This document shows positions 55,476 to 64,000 of a stretch of DNA of 64,000 nt, piece by piece (positions within the stretch are counted from its first letter, which is position 1; each line of letters begins with the position of its first letter). The DNA comes from Tenacibaculum maritimum NCIMB 2154. Its GTDB lineage: Bacteria; Bacteroidota; Bacteroidia; Flavobacteriales; Flavobacteriaceae. The position numbers and the translations under genes were made by a program. The notes below the pieces were generated by a model. That model did not search any database and had not been told where the DNA came from. It worked only from the letters and a program-made list of their open reading frames with translations. The stretch spans positions 930,001 to 994,000 of the forward strand of contig NZ_LT634361.1 of the NCBI RefSeq assembly GCF_900119795.1, in the 5' to 3' direction.

Positions 55476-58298
55476 TTATAAGAAACCCCTGCGAATAAAG
55501 TTATAAATAGCAGAGATATTTGTTGTAATTACAAAACGGATTTTAGTAGGGTAAGCATATTGCTTGATTTCCCACCCTTGATTGGTGTATAGCGGGAAAT
55601 AAAATTCGAGGATATTTGGAATAAAGTTTAAGCGAACTCCATTTTCGTAAGCGAAATTTATTTTTTGACCACTATTTTTATAAGTAGCAAAGTCATTATA
55701 AAACTCTACCCAATGCCATATGCCAATGCTTGTGTTTGTTGAAAATAAAAACTGGTTTGCCATATTATTACTAAAGGAAGATTTAAACCCTCCATCAGAA
55801 ATAACATATTGTTGGCTAAAAATTCCAGATGACTCCGAACGTCCGAATAAGTTTTGTTCAAATAAATAGTCAGACCCTCTACCTAACCCAAAGCTAAAAT
55901 AATTGCTTTTAGTATTGTTTTGTAAGAATATGCCTCCATAAAATCGAAGGTCCAAACTTCTATTAAGAGAGGTTTGTTTCCGATATCTAATATCAGTTGA
56001 TATTTTAGAGAAATCATTCGCAAATTCAAGATTTATAGCATATTGAAAACGTCGAATAATATCGGGTTTATTATAGATGTATCTGAAATTTAAAATGTTA
56101 TAACGGTCACTTTCTTTAGGAGTTGCGTCAAAAGGAATTTCCTTATTAATATGTATCAGACGAGCGGTAAGTGATTTGCTTCCCACATCTCTTAAGCTAT
56201 TTCTCTTAAATTGTATGCTCATAAAAGGGGTAAAGGAATTATAAGCAAGGTTTTGGGTATAATGATAATTACTTCCACTGAGCCCATATCTTATTTTGTA
56301 AATGTTGCTTTTTTCGAAATATTGATTATATCCCATAGAAAAACCTCCAGTAAGTGAAGTACTTTTAAAACCATAATTAGGAGCTAAGGAAAACTCAAAG
56401 TTGCGAGCGAGTATGGGTTTATTATGAAAGCGAGCTCCTAAGATAAAGCCATCGTAAAAATTATATTTAAAATTAGGGGATAGAAATATTTGATTGTAAT
56501 AAGGATCTTCTATGTCTTTTAAAAGTTTAAACTGAATAGGTTTGTTTAAAAGACGGGTGTTTATATTTTTCCAATTATTTAACAAATTATGCTCAGGGTA
56601 TATTTGTTCATAATTCAAAACAAGTTTGTTAAAGTTACCTTTGTATATTTTGAATGTTTTAGTAGTATCTACACCAGTAATCCATTGTTTAAATTTTATT
56701 CGTTTATTTTGGATGCCATATAGCATTATAGGGGCTGTTATATTGCGCTTGTTTTTTATAGTAACTAATAATGAGTCTTCATTAAAAATAGGAATAACCT
56801 TTTTGATTTTATAATCAATTTTCTTAGTGGTATGAAGATAGTCTCCAAAAAACCACTGTAAATCTTTAGTTGTTTTTGATTGAAGAATCTGTGCAAATTT
56901 TTGGCTATTACTTATCTTTAGGTGCTCTTTTGAGTAAAAGAGTTTTAGCGATTTTTTTAGAATACTATCGCCAATGAAACTTTGTAGGTATTTAAATCCT
57001 AAACCAGCTTTATACTTACTCACAATTTTTCTGTTGAAATTAGATAAAGAATCTGCAGGAGTAGTTAGTGCTTGGTCGTAAAACTTTCGAGCGCTAAATT
57101 GATATACAAAAGGATATTTATCATTGTATCTTAGTTTAGAAAGGTGCAATGTTTTAACGCCCCATATGTTTGCGTATTTTCCTAAAATTTTTAAATCGGG
57201 ATAGTGTTGATTGATATATTCCATCATTAAAAAAGTTTGTAAACCATCAATAAACCAGTAATCTTTTCTTTTATTAAGGAGCAATATGTTTTCAAGATAT
57301 TTAGTGCTTAAAGCTTGAAAGAATTCTATTTCCCATTGAAAATTTTCAGGAAAAGGTTTTAAGAATTTAGGGATTTTAAAAACGCTGTGAATGGTGTTTT
57401 TATTGATGGTATTTCTATCTATAAAAAGTTCTTTATGCGGGTATTTCCCTAAAAACTGTTCAATGAAACGAATTCCTTTAGTTATAATTTTAGAAGTATT
57501 TTGTGAAGATATTTCTGGGTTGAAAATATCTGTTTTAACACTTATTTTTTTGGTTTTAAAGGTTTTAAATCGTTGGATGGAATCGATGTTTATGATGATG
57601 TCTTTTTTTTGTTGGCCTATTAAGAAATAGTTGTTTTGATGTTTGTTTTTAGTAAGATATTTATATAAATTACTTTCAAGAAGGTATTTTTTAGGTGTCA
57701 CTATTTCGATGCTATAATTAGCAATATCCATATATAGGTCATCCATGTTAAGATTACTCATGAGTTGCCATTGGTTTTGGTGATAAATGGCAGGAGAGAA
57801 ATACCAGAAACGTAAGTGGTATCCTGTTTTTGTTTTTCCATATCCAGTAAAGCGAGCGCTTGGTATTTTTTGAGTGTAAGTTAAGGTGATTTTAATACTG
57901 TCGTTTGGAACTAGTGGTTGGTTTAATAATATTTTAATAATGTCTTGATGCCCTTTTAGTTCCGTGAAAGAAACTGGGGCGTGATCAACAGTAAGATTAT
58001 GAATGGTAGTACTTCCTCTTTCTTGTTCTTTTGAGAAATAAAAAGCATTGCTGTAATCATTGATAAATCTTTTTGCTAAAGGGGTATTGTTATTTTTATA
58101 GCTATTTGCCCAGTTATGTAGGAAAATCGTATTGTGCGGAATAGAAGTTTTATTAAAAAAAACAATTGTTTGCTGAGTTTTTAGCACCTCTTTTTTCGTG
58201 TCTAAATAAGCATTTAAGTTTATGTTATTTTCTTGTGCTATTGAAGTCAAATAGCATAGTAGTGTGATGACGATAAAAAATAACTTTTTTGTGTTCAA
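55476..58298 (-). CDS. M1-like inactive peptidase with barrel domain
   Basis: A 940-residue protein with a signal peptide (to about residue 21). The first ~590 residues have the order of M1 aminopeptidases, but the place of the HExxH zinc site (near FFQALSTKYLEN) and the later glutamate (DGLQTFLMMEY) lack the catalytic residues, so it is very probably inactive. The last ~330 residues look like outer-membrane barrel strands ending with an aromatic-rich end. A surface-linked scaffold is plausible; not proven. Confidence 0.7.
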   Translation of the reverse strand: MNTKKLFFIVITLLCYLTSIAQENNINLNAYLDTKKEVLKTQQTIVFFNKTSIPHNTIFLHNWANSYKNNNTPLAKRFINDYSNAFYFSKEQERGSTTIHNLTVDHAPVSFTELKGHQDIIKILLNQPLVPNDSIKITLTYTQKIPSARFTGYGKTKTGYHLRFWYFSPAIYHQNQWQLMSNLNMDDLYMDIANYSIEIVTPKKYLLESNLYKYLTKNKHQNNYFLIGQQKKDIIINIDSIQRFKTFKTKKISVKTDIFNPEISSQNTSKIITKGIRFIEQFLGKYPHKELFIDRNTINKNTIHSVFKIPKFLKPFPENFQWEIEFFQALSTKYLENILLLNKRKDYWFIDGLQTFLMMEYINQHYPDLKILGKYANIWGVKTLHLSKLRYNDKYPFVYQFSARKFYDQALTTPADSLSNFNRKIVSKYKAGLGFKYLQSFIGDSILKKSLKLFYSKEHLKISNSQKFAQILQSKTTKDLQWFFGDYLHTTKKIDYKIKKVIPIFNEDSLLVTIKNKRNITAPIMLYGIQNKRIKFKQWITGVDTTKTFKIYKGNFNKLVLNYEQIYPEHNLLNNWKNINTRLLNKPIQFKLLKDIEDPYYNQIFLSPNFKYNFYDGFILGARFHNKPILARNFEFSLAPNYGFKSTSLTGGFSMGYNQYFEKSNIYKIRYGLSGSNYHYTQNLAYNSFTPFMSIQFKRNSLRDVGSKSLTARLIHINKEIPFDATPKESDRYNILNFRYIYNKPDIIRRFQYAINLEFANDFSKISTDIRYRKQTSLNRSLDLRFYGGIFLQNNTKSNYFSFGLGRGSDYLFEQNLFGRSESSGIFSQQYVISDGGFKSSFSNNMANQFLFSTNTSIGIWHWVEFYNDFATYKNSGQKINFAYENGVRLNFIPNILEFYFPLYTNQGWEIKQYAYPTKIRFVITTNISAIYNFIRRGFL

Positions 58299-58312
58299 AC
58301 TTATATAAATAA

Positions 58313-58340
58313 AAAACTCGCTGTTTTAATTCAGCGAGTT
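58313..58340 (-). terminator. Terminator of the LOG-family gene
   Basis: AACTCGCTG with CAGCGAGTT and a T run on the minus strand, 20 bp after the stop. Confidence 0.8.
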
Positions 58341-58359
58341 AAGATAATATTTATTTTTT

Positions 58360-59067
58360 TTAGAAGTTAGGCTTTAACTTATATTTAGCATAGAACTTAT
58401 TCAAGTGATCTATTGCTTCATCTGCGGTATCAACAACTCTAAATAATTTCAAGTCTTCTTCGCTAATGTTTCCTTCTTCTATAAGCGTATTTTTTATCCA
58501 GTCGATTAGTCCGCTCCAGAATTTTTTTCCAACTAAAACAATAGGAAAGCGTCCAATTTTTTTAGTTTGAATTAGCGTGATAGCTTCAAATAACTCATCC
58601 ATCGTTCCAAAGCCCCCAGGCATTACTACAAAACCTTGTGAATATTTTACAAACATCACTTTACGCACGAAGAAATAGTCAAAGTCTAAACTCTTTCCTG
58701 AATCTATCCATGGGTTGTCATGTTGTTCAAAAGGTAGTTCAATATTTAAACCAACAGAAGTTCCTTTTCCTCTATGAGCACCTTTGTTACCTGCTTCCAT
58801 AATACCAGGGCCTCCTCCAGTGATGACACCAAAACCATTTTGGGTTAGTTTATAAGCAACTTCTTCCGCTAATTGATAGTATTCATGATCTGGTTTTGTA
58901 CGAGCAGAACCAAAAATAGATACGCAAGGACCTATTTTACTTAAGCGTTCATAACCATCAACAAACTCAGCCATAATTTTAAAAATAGCCCATGAATCGT
59001 TTGTTTTTATTTCATTCCAAGTTTTTTGTTGTAATTTTTCTCTGATTTTTCTATCATCATTCGTCAT
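58360..59067 (-). CDS. LOG-family (TIGR00730) Rossmann-fold protein
   Basis: A 235-residue protein with GGGPGIMEAGNKGA near 82 and MPGGFGTMDELFEA near 150, the paired motifs of the LOG family (cytokinin-ribotide hydrolase fold). Bacterial role probably in nucleotide salvage. 59 bp after uvrA. Confidence 0.85.
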   Translation of the reverse strand: MTNDDRKIREKLQQKTWNEIKTNDSWAIFKIMAEFVDGYERLSKIGPCVSIFGSARTKPDHEYYQLAEEVAYKLTQNGFGVITGGGPGIMEAGNKGAHRGKGTSVGLNIELPFEQHDNPWIDSGKSLDFDYFFVRKVMFVKYSQGFVVMPGGFGTMDELFEAITLIQTKKIGRFPIVLVGKKFWSGLIDWIKNTLIEEGNISEEDLKLFRVVDTADEAIDHLNKFYAKYKLKPNF

Positions 59068-59125
59068 GATTCTCAGTGTTTTAAGTTTGTTTTCTCTTGT
59101 CTAGCCAAAAAAATAGGCAAGCTTG

Positions 59126-61948
59126 CTAAAGTAGTTCTTTTTTTAGAAACTTTGCAGTGTAACTTGTTTTATGTTTAATAATTTGCTCAGGAGTTCCTGT
59201 ACATAATACTTGTCCTCCGTTTTTGCCGCCTTCCATTCCGATATCAATAATGTGGTCTGCAAGTTTTATTACATCTAAGTTATGTTCTATAATTAAAACA
59301 GTATTTCCTTTGTCTGTTAATTTATTTAAGACCTCCATTAAAACACGGATATCTTCAAAATGAAGTCCTGTAGTAGGTTCGTCTAAGATATAAAAAGTGT
59401 TTCCAGTATCTCGTTTAGAAAGCTCAGAAGCTAGCTTGATACGTTGCGCTTCTCCTCCTGATAAAGTTGTAGATTGTTGCCCTAGTGTGATATATCCTAA
59501 TCCAACATCTTTAATTGTTTTTAGTTTTCTGAAAATTTTAGGAATGTGTTCAAAAAAGTCAGTGGCCTCATTAATTGTCATTTCTAATACATCAGCTATA
59601 GATTTTCCTTTATATCTAATTTCTAGGGTTTCTCTATTAAACCGTTTTCCTTGGCAAGTTTCACACTCAACATGAACATCAGGTAAGAAGTTCATTTCAA
59701 TAACGCGTACACCGCCTCCTTGACAAGTTTCGCAACGACCTCCTTTTACATTAAAGCTAAATCGTCCAGGCTTGTATCCTCTAATGGCAGCTTCAGGAGT
59801 TTTTGCAAATAAGCTTCTAATTTCGCCAAAAGTACCAGTATAAGTAGCGGGGTTTGATCTTGGAGTTCTTCCTATTGGAGATTGGTCAATATCAATTATT
59901 TTATCGATGTGTTCTAGCCCTTCAATTTTTTTATAAGGCATGGGCTTTTTTACGCCTCTGTAAATATGCGCATTTAAAATAGGGTAGAGTGTTTCATTGA
60001 TTAAAGTAGATTTACCACTGCCAGAAACTCCTGTAACACAAATCATTTTACCCAAAGGAAATTCAACAGATACATTTTTTAAATTATTACCACTAGCTCC
60101 TTTTAATTGTATAGAATTTCCATTCCCTCTTCTTCTTTTTGGTGGAATCTCAATAGCTTTTCTATTGGTTAAGTAATCAGCAGTAAGTGTATTGTGTTTT
60201 TTAAGATCATTAAAAGAGCCCTCGCTAACAATGGTTCCTCCATAGCGTCCTGCACCAGGACCAATATCCAAGACAAAATCTGCCTGCTCAATCATATCTT
60301 TGTCGTGTTCTACCACTAAAACAGAATTTCCAACATCTCTTAATTTTATTAAAGATTGAATAAGTTTTTCGTTATCACGTTGATGCAATCCAATACTAGG
60401 CTCATCTAGTATATAAAGCACACCAACTAATTGAGAGCCAATTTGCGTAGCTAATCGAATGCGTTGTGCTTCACCTCCTGATAAGGATTTAGAAGTTCTA
60501 TCAATAGTTAAATAATCAAGTCCAACATCTACTAAGAATTGAATTCTAGTTTTGATTTCCTTTAATATTTCGGAAGCAATGACCAGTTGTTTTTGAGACA
60601 ATTTCTTGTCAATATTTTTAAACCAGTTGGCAAGATCAACAACATCCATTTGCGCTAAATCACTAATGTTTTTATCTAGAATTTTGAAATGGAGTGCCTC
60701 TTTTTTTAATCTTTTTCCATCACAGGTTGTACATGAAACTTCGTCCATAAAGTTTTTTGCCCAGCGTTTGATAGAAGAGCTTTCAGCACTATTGTATTGG
60801 TTTTTTATAAAAGAAATAATTCCTTCAAAGTCAATTTCATAATTTCTAGTAACACCTAGGTCTTTAGAAGAAATTTCAAATTTTTCATTTCCCCCATGTA
60901 AAATTATATGAATCGCTTTTTTAGGAATTTCTTCTATCGGGTCAGTTAATTTGAATTGGTATCGCTCGGCAATATTTTGTAACTGTTTAAAAATCCAGCT
61001 ATTTTTTTGCTCTCCTAGCGGAACAATTCCTCCTTTTTTAATAGAAATACGATGATCGGGAATTATTTTATGTTTGTTTACTTCATTAGTAATACCAAGT
61101 CCATTACAATTAGGGCAAGCACCTTTCGGAGAATTAAAAGAAAAAGTATTCGGTTCAGGATTAGGATAAGCAATACCAGAAGTAGGGCACATTAGCTCTC
61201 TACTGAAATACCTAGGTTTTTCATCATCAACATCAATTACCATCAAGATATTATTTCCTGTATAAAGGGCTGTTTTAATGGTTTCTTCTAATCTTTTTTC
61301 AGCGGTTTCATCAATTAATAAACGGTCTATAACTACTTCAATATCGTGCGTTTTATATCGATCTAAACGCATTCCTTTTTCAATTTCTCTAATTTTTCCA
61401 TCTACACGAACACGAACGAAACCTTGTTTTGAAATTTGTTCAAATAGTTCTCGATAATGCCCTTTCCTCGATTTAATTAAGGGGGCTAGAACAGCAACTT
61501 TTTTATGAGTAAATTCTTTTAATATTAAGTTTTTAATTTGTTCATCAGAATAGCTAATCATTTTTTCTCCAGTATTAAAGGAGTAAGCTTCTGAAGCACG
61601 AGAAAAAAGTAATCGAAGGAAATCATATATTTCTGTAATAGTTCCAACAGTAGATCTAGGACTTTTATTAGTTGTTTTTTGTTCAATAGAAATAACAGGA
61701 GATAACCCTTCTATTTTGTCCACATCGGGGCGTTCCAGTCCTCCTAGAAATTGACGTGCATAGGCAGAAAAAGTTTCAATATAACGTCGTTGCCCTTCTG
61801 CATAAATAGTATCAAAAGCTAATGATGATTTGCCACTCCCACTAAGTCCGGTGATAACAACAAGTTTCTCACGAGGAATTTTTACATCAATATTTTTTAA
61901 ATTATGAGCCCTAGCTCCGTAAACTTCTATATATTCTTGTTCTTTCAA
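59126..61948 (-). CDS. uvrA: Excinuclease ABC subunit A
   Basis: A 940-residue DNA-damage recognition ATPase. Two Walker A motifs (GLSGSGKSS near 35, GVSGSGKST near 640), two LSGGEAQRI signatures, zinc clusters CPNCNGLG and CETCQGGG...CETCQGK. Works with UvrB and UvrC in nucleotide excision repair. Full length. Confidence 0.95.
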   Translation of the reverse strand: MKEQEYIEVYGARAHNLKNIDVKIPREKLVVITGLSGSGKSSLAFDTIYAEGQRRYIETFSAYARQFLGGLERPDVDKIEGLSPVISIEQKTTNKSPRSTVGTITEIYDFLRLLFSRASEAYSFNTGEKMISYSDEQIKNLILKEFTHKKVAVLAPLIKSRKGHYRELFEQISKQGFVRVRVDGKIREIEKGMRLDRYKTHDIEVVIDRLLIDETAEKRLEETIKTALYTGNNILMVIDVDDEKPRYFSRELMCPTSGIAYPNPEPNTFSFNSPKGACPNCNGLGITNEVNKHKIIPDHRISIKKGGIVPLGEQKNSWIFKQLQNIAERYQFKLTDPIEEIPKKAIHIILHGGNEKFEISSKDLGVTRNYEIDFEGIISFIKNQYNSAESSSIKRWAKNFMDEVSCTTCDGKRLKKEALHFKILDKNISDLAQMDVVDLANWFKNIDKKLSQKQLVIASEILKEIKTRIQFLVDVGLDYLTIDRTSKSLSGGEAQRIRLATQIGSQLVGVLYILDEPSIGLHQRDNEKLIQSLIKLRDVGNSVLVVEHDKDMIEQADFVLDIGPGAGRYGGTIVSEGSFNDLKKHNTLTADYLTNRKAIEIPPKRRRGNGNSIQLKGASGNNLKNVSVEFPLGKMICVTGVSGSGKSTLINETLYPILNAHIYRGVKKPMPYKKIEGLEHIDKIIDIDQSPIGRTPRSNPATYTGTFGEIRSLFAKTPEAAIRGYKPGRFSFNVKGGRCETCQGGGVRVIEMNFLPDVHVECETCQGKRFNRETLEIRYKGKSIADVLEMTINEATDFFEHIPKIFRKLKTIKDVGLGYITLGQQSTTLSGGEAQRIKLASELSKRDTGNTFYILDEPTTGLHFEDIRVLMEVLNKLTDKGNTVLIIEHNLDVIKLADHIIDIGMEGGKNGGQVLCTGTPEQIIKHKTSYTAKFLKKELL

Positions 61949-61971
61949 AGTGAGTGTTTTATAAAGAATGG

Positions 61972-61979
61972 CAAAGTTA
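61972..61979 (-). promoter_or_regulatory. Promoter -7 box (TAACTTTG) for uvrA
   Basis: TAnnTTTG match 24 bp before the uvrA start on the minus strand. Confidence 0.5.
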
Positions 61980-62029
61980 CAGAATCTTAGATGATTTAAT
62001 TACTCACATAAAGATAAAAAAGGGTCGTT

Positions 62030-62749
62030 TTATTCTAATTTTGATAATAATTTTTTTGCAATACTGTCTTTTGGAATCATTTTTAAAATAGAAATGCAAG
62101 AGGTATAGTCTTTCTGTTTTAATTTACTCAAAGCTAGGTACCAAGTTGCTTTGTCTTTATATATTGAATTTCCATTGGCTATTTCTTTTAAAAGGCTATC
62201 GGCTTCGCTAAATCTATTTAGCTCTATCAAAGAAAAACCATCATATAGTTCTAGTTCAGTATTGCCTTTATACATTTCTAATAGTAAGGTAAGGTAGCTA
62301 TGAGCTTCCTTAAAAGCTTTAGTATTAAAGGCACTTTCTGTTTGTATAAGTAACTTACTTTGGTTTGTTTTTAATGTTAATTCAATTTTATTATAGGTAA
62401 CAAAATTATAATAGGAAGGAGAAGTAGTGATTCGGAGTAAATAAGCAACAAATAAGGATAAAAATAGTATCAGAATTCCTAATTTCCAATAGTGGAAATA
62501 GTTTTTCTTTTGAGGGGTGTTTTCTTTTTCAAAATAGCGATTAGATATTTTGTTGACATTTTTTATAAAATTTCTTTCTGAGCGTATATTTTTAATTTTA
62601 TAATCGAAAAAGTCGCTTGTTTTTTTATACAAAAGATAATTCTCTTTGAATTTTTTGCAGGAAGAAAGTTTATTGGTAAAATCGGTTATTTCTTCGTCTG
62701 ATAGTTCTCCTTTTAGATAGCTTTCAAAATAAGAATAATGTCTTTCCAT
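62030..62749 (-). CDS. Membrane protein partner of the sigma factor
   Basis: A 239-residue protein with a cytosolic N-terminus (about 85 residues), one span at about 88-106 (LGILILFLSLFVAYLL), and a TPR-like extracytoplasmic part. It starts at the stop of the sigma gene (TAATG), so they are coupled. Position and layout fit an anti-sigma-like regulator, but no anti-sigma motif is seen. Confidence 0.65.
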   Translation of the reverse strand: MERHYSYFESYLKGELSDEEITDFTNKLSSCKKFKENYLLYKKTSDFFDYKIKNIRSERNFIKNVNKISNRYFEKENTPQKKNYFHYWKLGILILFLSLFVAYLLRITTSPSYYNFVTYNKIELTLKTNQSKLLIQTESAFNTKAFKEAHSYLTLLLEMYKGNTELELYDGFSLIELNRFSEADSLLKEIANGNSIYKDKATWYLALSKLKQKDYTSCISILKMIPKDSIAKKLLSKLE

Positions 62750-63318
62750 TATAAATGTTTTTTTAAAGAATTATAGGATGGAGATATTTTTATTAATTCT
62801 GTGATTCTTCCTAAGCATTGCGATTTCTTTTTTTTGGCATAAGGATAGGATATACCTAGTATGGAAGACACTTCTGTTAATGAGCCAGATCTAAAATAAA
62901 CCTTTAATAATTCTTTACAGTTGCTACTTAACTGATTAAATGCAGTATTAAATAAAGTTTGTTTCTCTTCAAATAGAGAAGTTCGCAAAACCAATCTTTT
63001 AACTTGTTTGTTTTTAAAAATAAACTGCCCTGCTACTCTGCTTGATCTTTTACTAGACCATTTCCGCTTACATAGCAAAAAGAAATAGCCATCAAAAGGA
63101 CAGGTTAATTCTAATTCGGTAGTGTTTGCTTGGTTATATATGATGTTTAAAACTTCGTTGATTATTTCTTTAGCATTGGTAGAATCGCCACCATTATTTT
63201 TAATATAATTAATTACTTTGGGAGCAAACTTATCATAAATAGCTTGTATGATAAACGAATTATTACTAGCTACTCCTTTGATGTATTTTTGATCTTCATG
63301 TATTTTAATTTTAGACAT
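62749..63318 (-). CDS. ECF-type RNA polymerase sigma factor
   Basis: A 189-residue protein. Region 2-like start (FIIQAIYDKFAPKVINYI) and region 4-like end (LSSNCKELLKVYFRSGSLTE then VSSILGISYPYAKKKKSQCL). Coupled to the membrane partner downstream. Its target genes are unknown. Confidence 0.8.
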   Translation of the reverse strand: MSKIKIHEDQKYIKGVASNNSFIIQAIYDKFAPKVINYIKNNGGDSTNAKEIINEVLNIIYNQANTTELELTCPFDGYFFLLCKRKWSSKRSSRVAGQFIFKNKQVKRLVLRTSLFEEKQTLFNTAFNQLSSNCKELLKVYFRSGSLTEVSSILGISYPYAKKKKSQCLGRITELIKISPSYNSLKKHL

Positions 63319-63855
63319 ATCACTTTATGGTTTCTGTCTGATTTATTAGAAGAGAATTCAATATTTATATTAAAAATAAAGAATTTTGATTCCTAATAAA
63401 TTAGGGGGTTGGGGGAACTTTTTTGAATCGCTCATTGAGCATTTTTTTACATTTGATTGGGTGAAAAAATGCTCGTAAACATTAGTCACGAAATTAAGGA
63501 ACTAGCTCTTGTTATCAAAATAGTTTTTACATAAAAATTACTAAATCATAAAAGGTAAACGTTGGTTTTTTGTTTAGATTGTATTAGGACAAAAAAAAGA
63601 TTTTGTTTAACTGCCAGAAAACGAGCGATAAACTGTTTTTTAGGAAGTGAAAAATGAAGCTTAAACGGAAAGGGAGAGATGTTTTTGTATAGATTTTTTG
63701 GACATGAAAAAGAAAAGTTTAAATCGCTTTATTAAGTTATATGTTATACTTTCGTCTTTAAAGAAAATATTAAATAAAAATGGATAAATTCTATATCTTT
63801 TATTTTAAGTATTATCTTTATCATTGTAACATATTTAATAAAGATTGATAAAAAA
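63319..63855. other. Gene-poor stretch
   Basis: No gene is recognised. There is an inverted repeat GAGCATTTTTTTAC (63437-63450) with GTGAAAAAATGCTC (63461-63474), one mismatch, and a G-rich stretch GGGGGTTGGGGG (63403-63414). A 27-codon frame at 63704 has no support. It may contain the sigma-gene promoter. Confidence 0.4.
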
Positions 63856-64000
63856 ATGAAAATTATTCATTCAGTACGTCATTTTTTTGAACGTAACGGC
63901 TTTTATGTATCTTCTCGCTTAGCTGATAGGTTGGGGATGAGAGCAACAAATGTACGTTTGTTTTTTATTTATATATCTTTCGTTACGGTAGGATTATCTT
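63856..64000 (+). CDS. PspC-domain protein, 3' end outside window
   Basis: The first 48 residues (MKIIHSVRHFFERNGFYVSS, then RLADRLGMRATNVRLFFIY) match the start of PspC proteins, which sense or stabilise membrane stress. The rest is cut by the window end. Confidence 0.8.
   Translation, partial: MKIIHSVRHFFERNGFYVSSRLADRLGMRATNVRLFFIYISFVTVGLS

Noticed and set aside
63704-63787. 27-codon open frame before the PspC gene
   Set aside because: Very short, no overlap with a gene and no known pattern.

Overview
The window is low-GC DNA from a member of the Bacteroidota, almost certainly Flavobacteriaceae (Tenacibaculum/Polaribacter-like). This rests on several things: promoters fit the TTG / TAnnTTTG pattern of this phylum, there are DUF2851 and PspC proteins, a fused branched-chain 2-oxoacid dehydrogenase E1, and many SpII-type lipoproteins. 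No exact species can be named from the sequence alone.

Region 1 (1-1100) is the end of a spondin-domain protein and its terminator. Region 2 (about 1117-26470) is the striking part: a 25 kb array of 15 gene cassettes, nearly all transcribed leftward, separated by 80-200 bp imperfect palindromes. Every cassette begins and ends with its own private inverted core of the form GTTRnnn...nnnYAAC, as integron R'/R'' boxes do, and the inner arms of each separator pair with each other as L''/L' do. One 571 bp cassette occurs twice with no difference seen and with identity stopping at the core sites, which is what site-specific cassette insertion predicts. A tyrosine recombinase (26533-27648) sits at the upstream end, on the same strand as the cassettes, and lacks the extra segment typical of IntI. 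I read the whole as an integron-like system of an uncommon type for this phylum.

Cargo recognised in the array: two Hcp/TssD-linked metallopeptidase modules with lipoprotein partners (one split by a frameshift), a probable toxin with a DUF1493 partner, a SieB-like exclusion protein, a compact restriction-modification module (fused nuclease-methylase, specificity subunit, HEPN protein, control-type HTH), a SymE-like protein with a divergent HTH regulator, an Mrr-like nuclease with zinc-ribbon tail, three DUF3784 copies, an ion-channel-like membrane protein and several lipoproteins of unknown role. The cargo is therefore rich in inter-bacterial competition and anti-phage functions. Two nearly identical IS1182-type elements sit at the same position in two different separators, each between 5 bp direct repeats.

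Region 3 (28200-64000) is ordinary core genome: tRNA-Pro, trxB, a PLP enzyme, a MarR-controlled fadN-fadA-fadE-type beta-oxidation operon, an ABC exporter, a sigma-54 activator without DNA-binding domain, katG and a peroxiredoxin/thioredoxin group, a sodium/solute symporter, nitroreductase, redoxin, DUF2851 protein, SH3 lipoprotein, fused E1, an M1-like protein with apparent outer-membrane barrel, LOG-family protein, uvrA, an ECF-type sigma factor with a membrane partner, and the start of a PspC protein.
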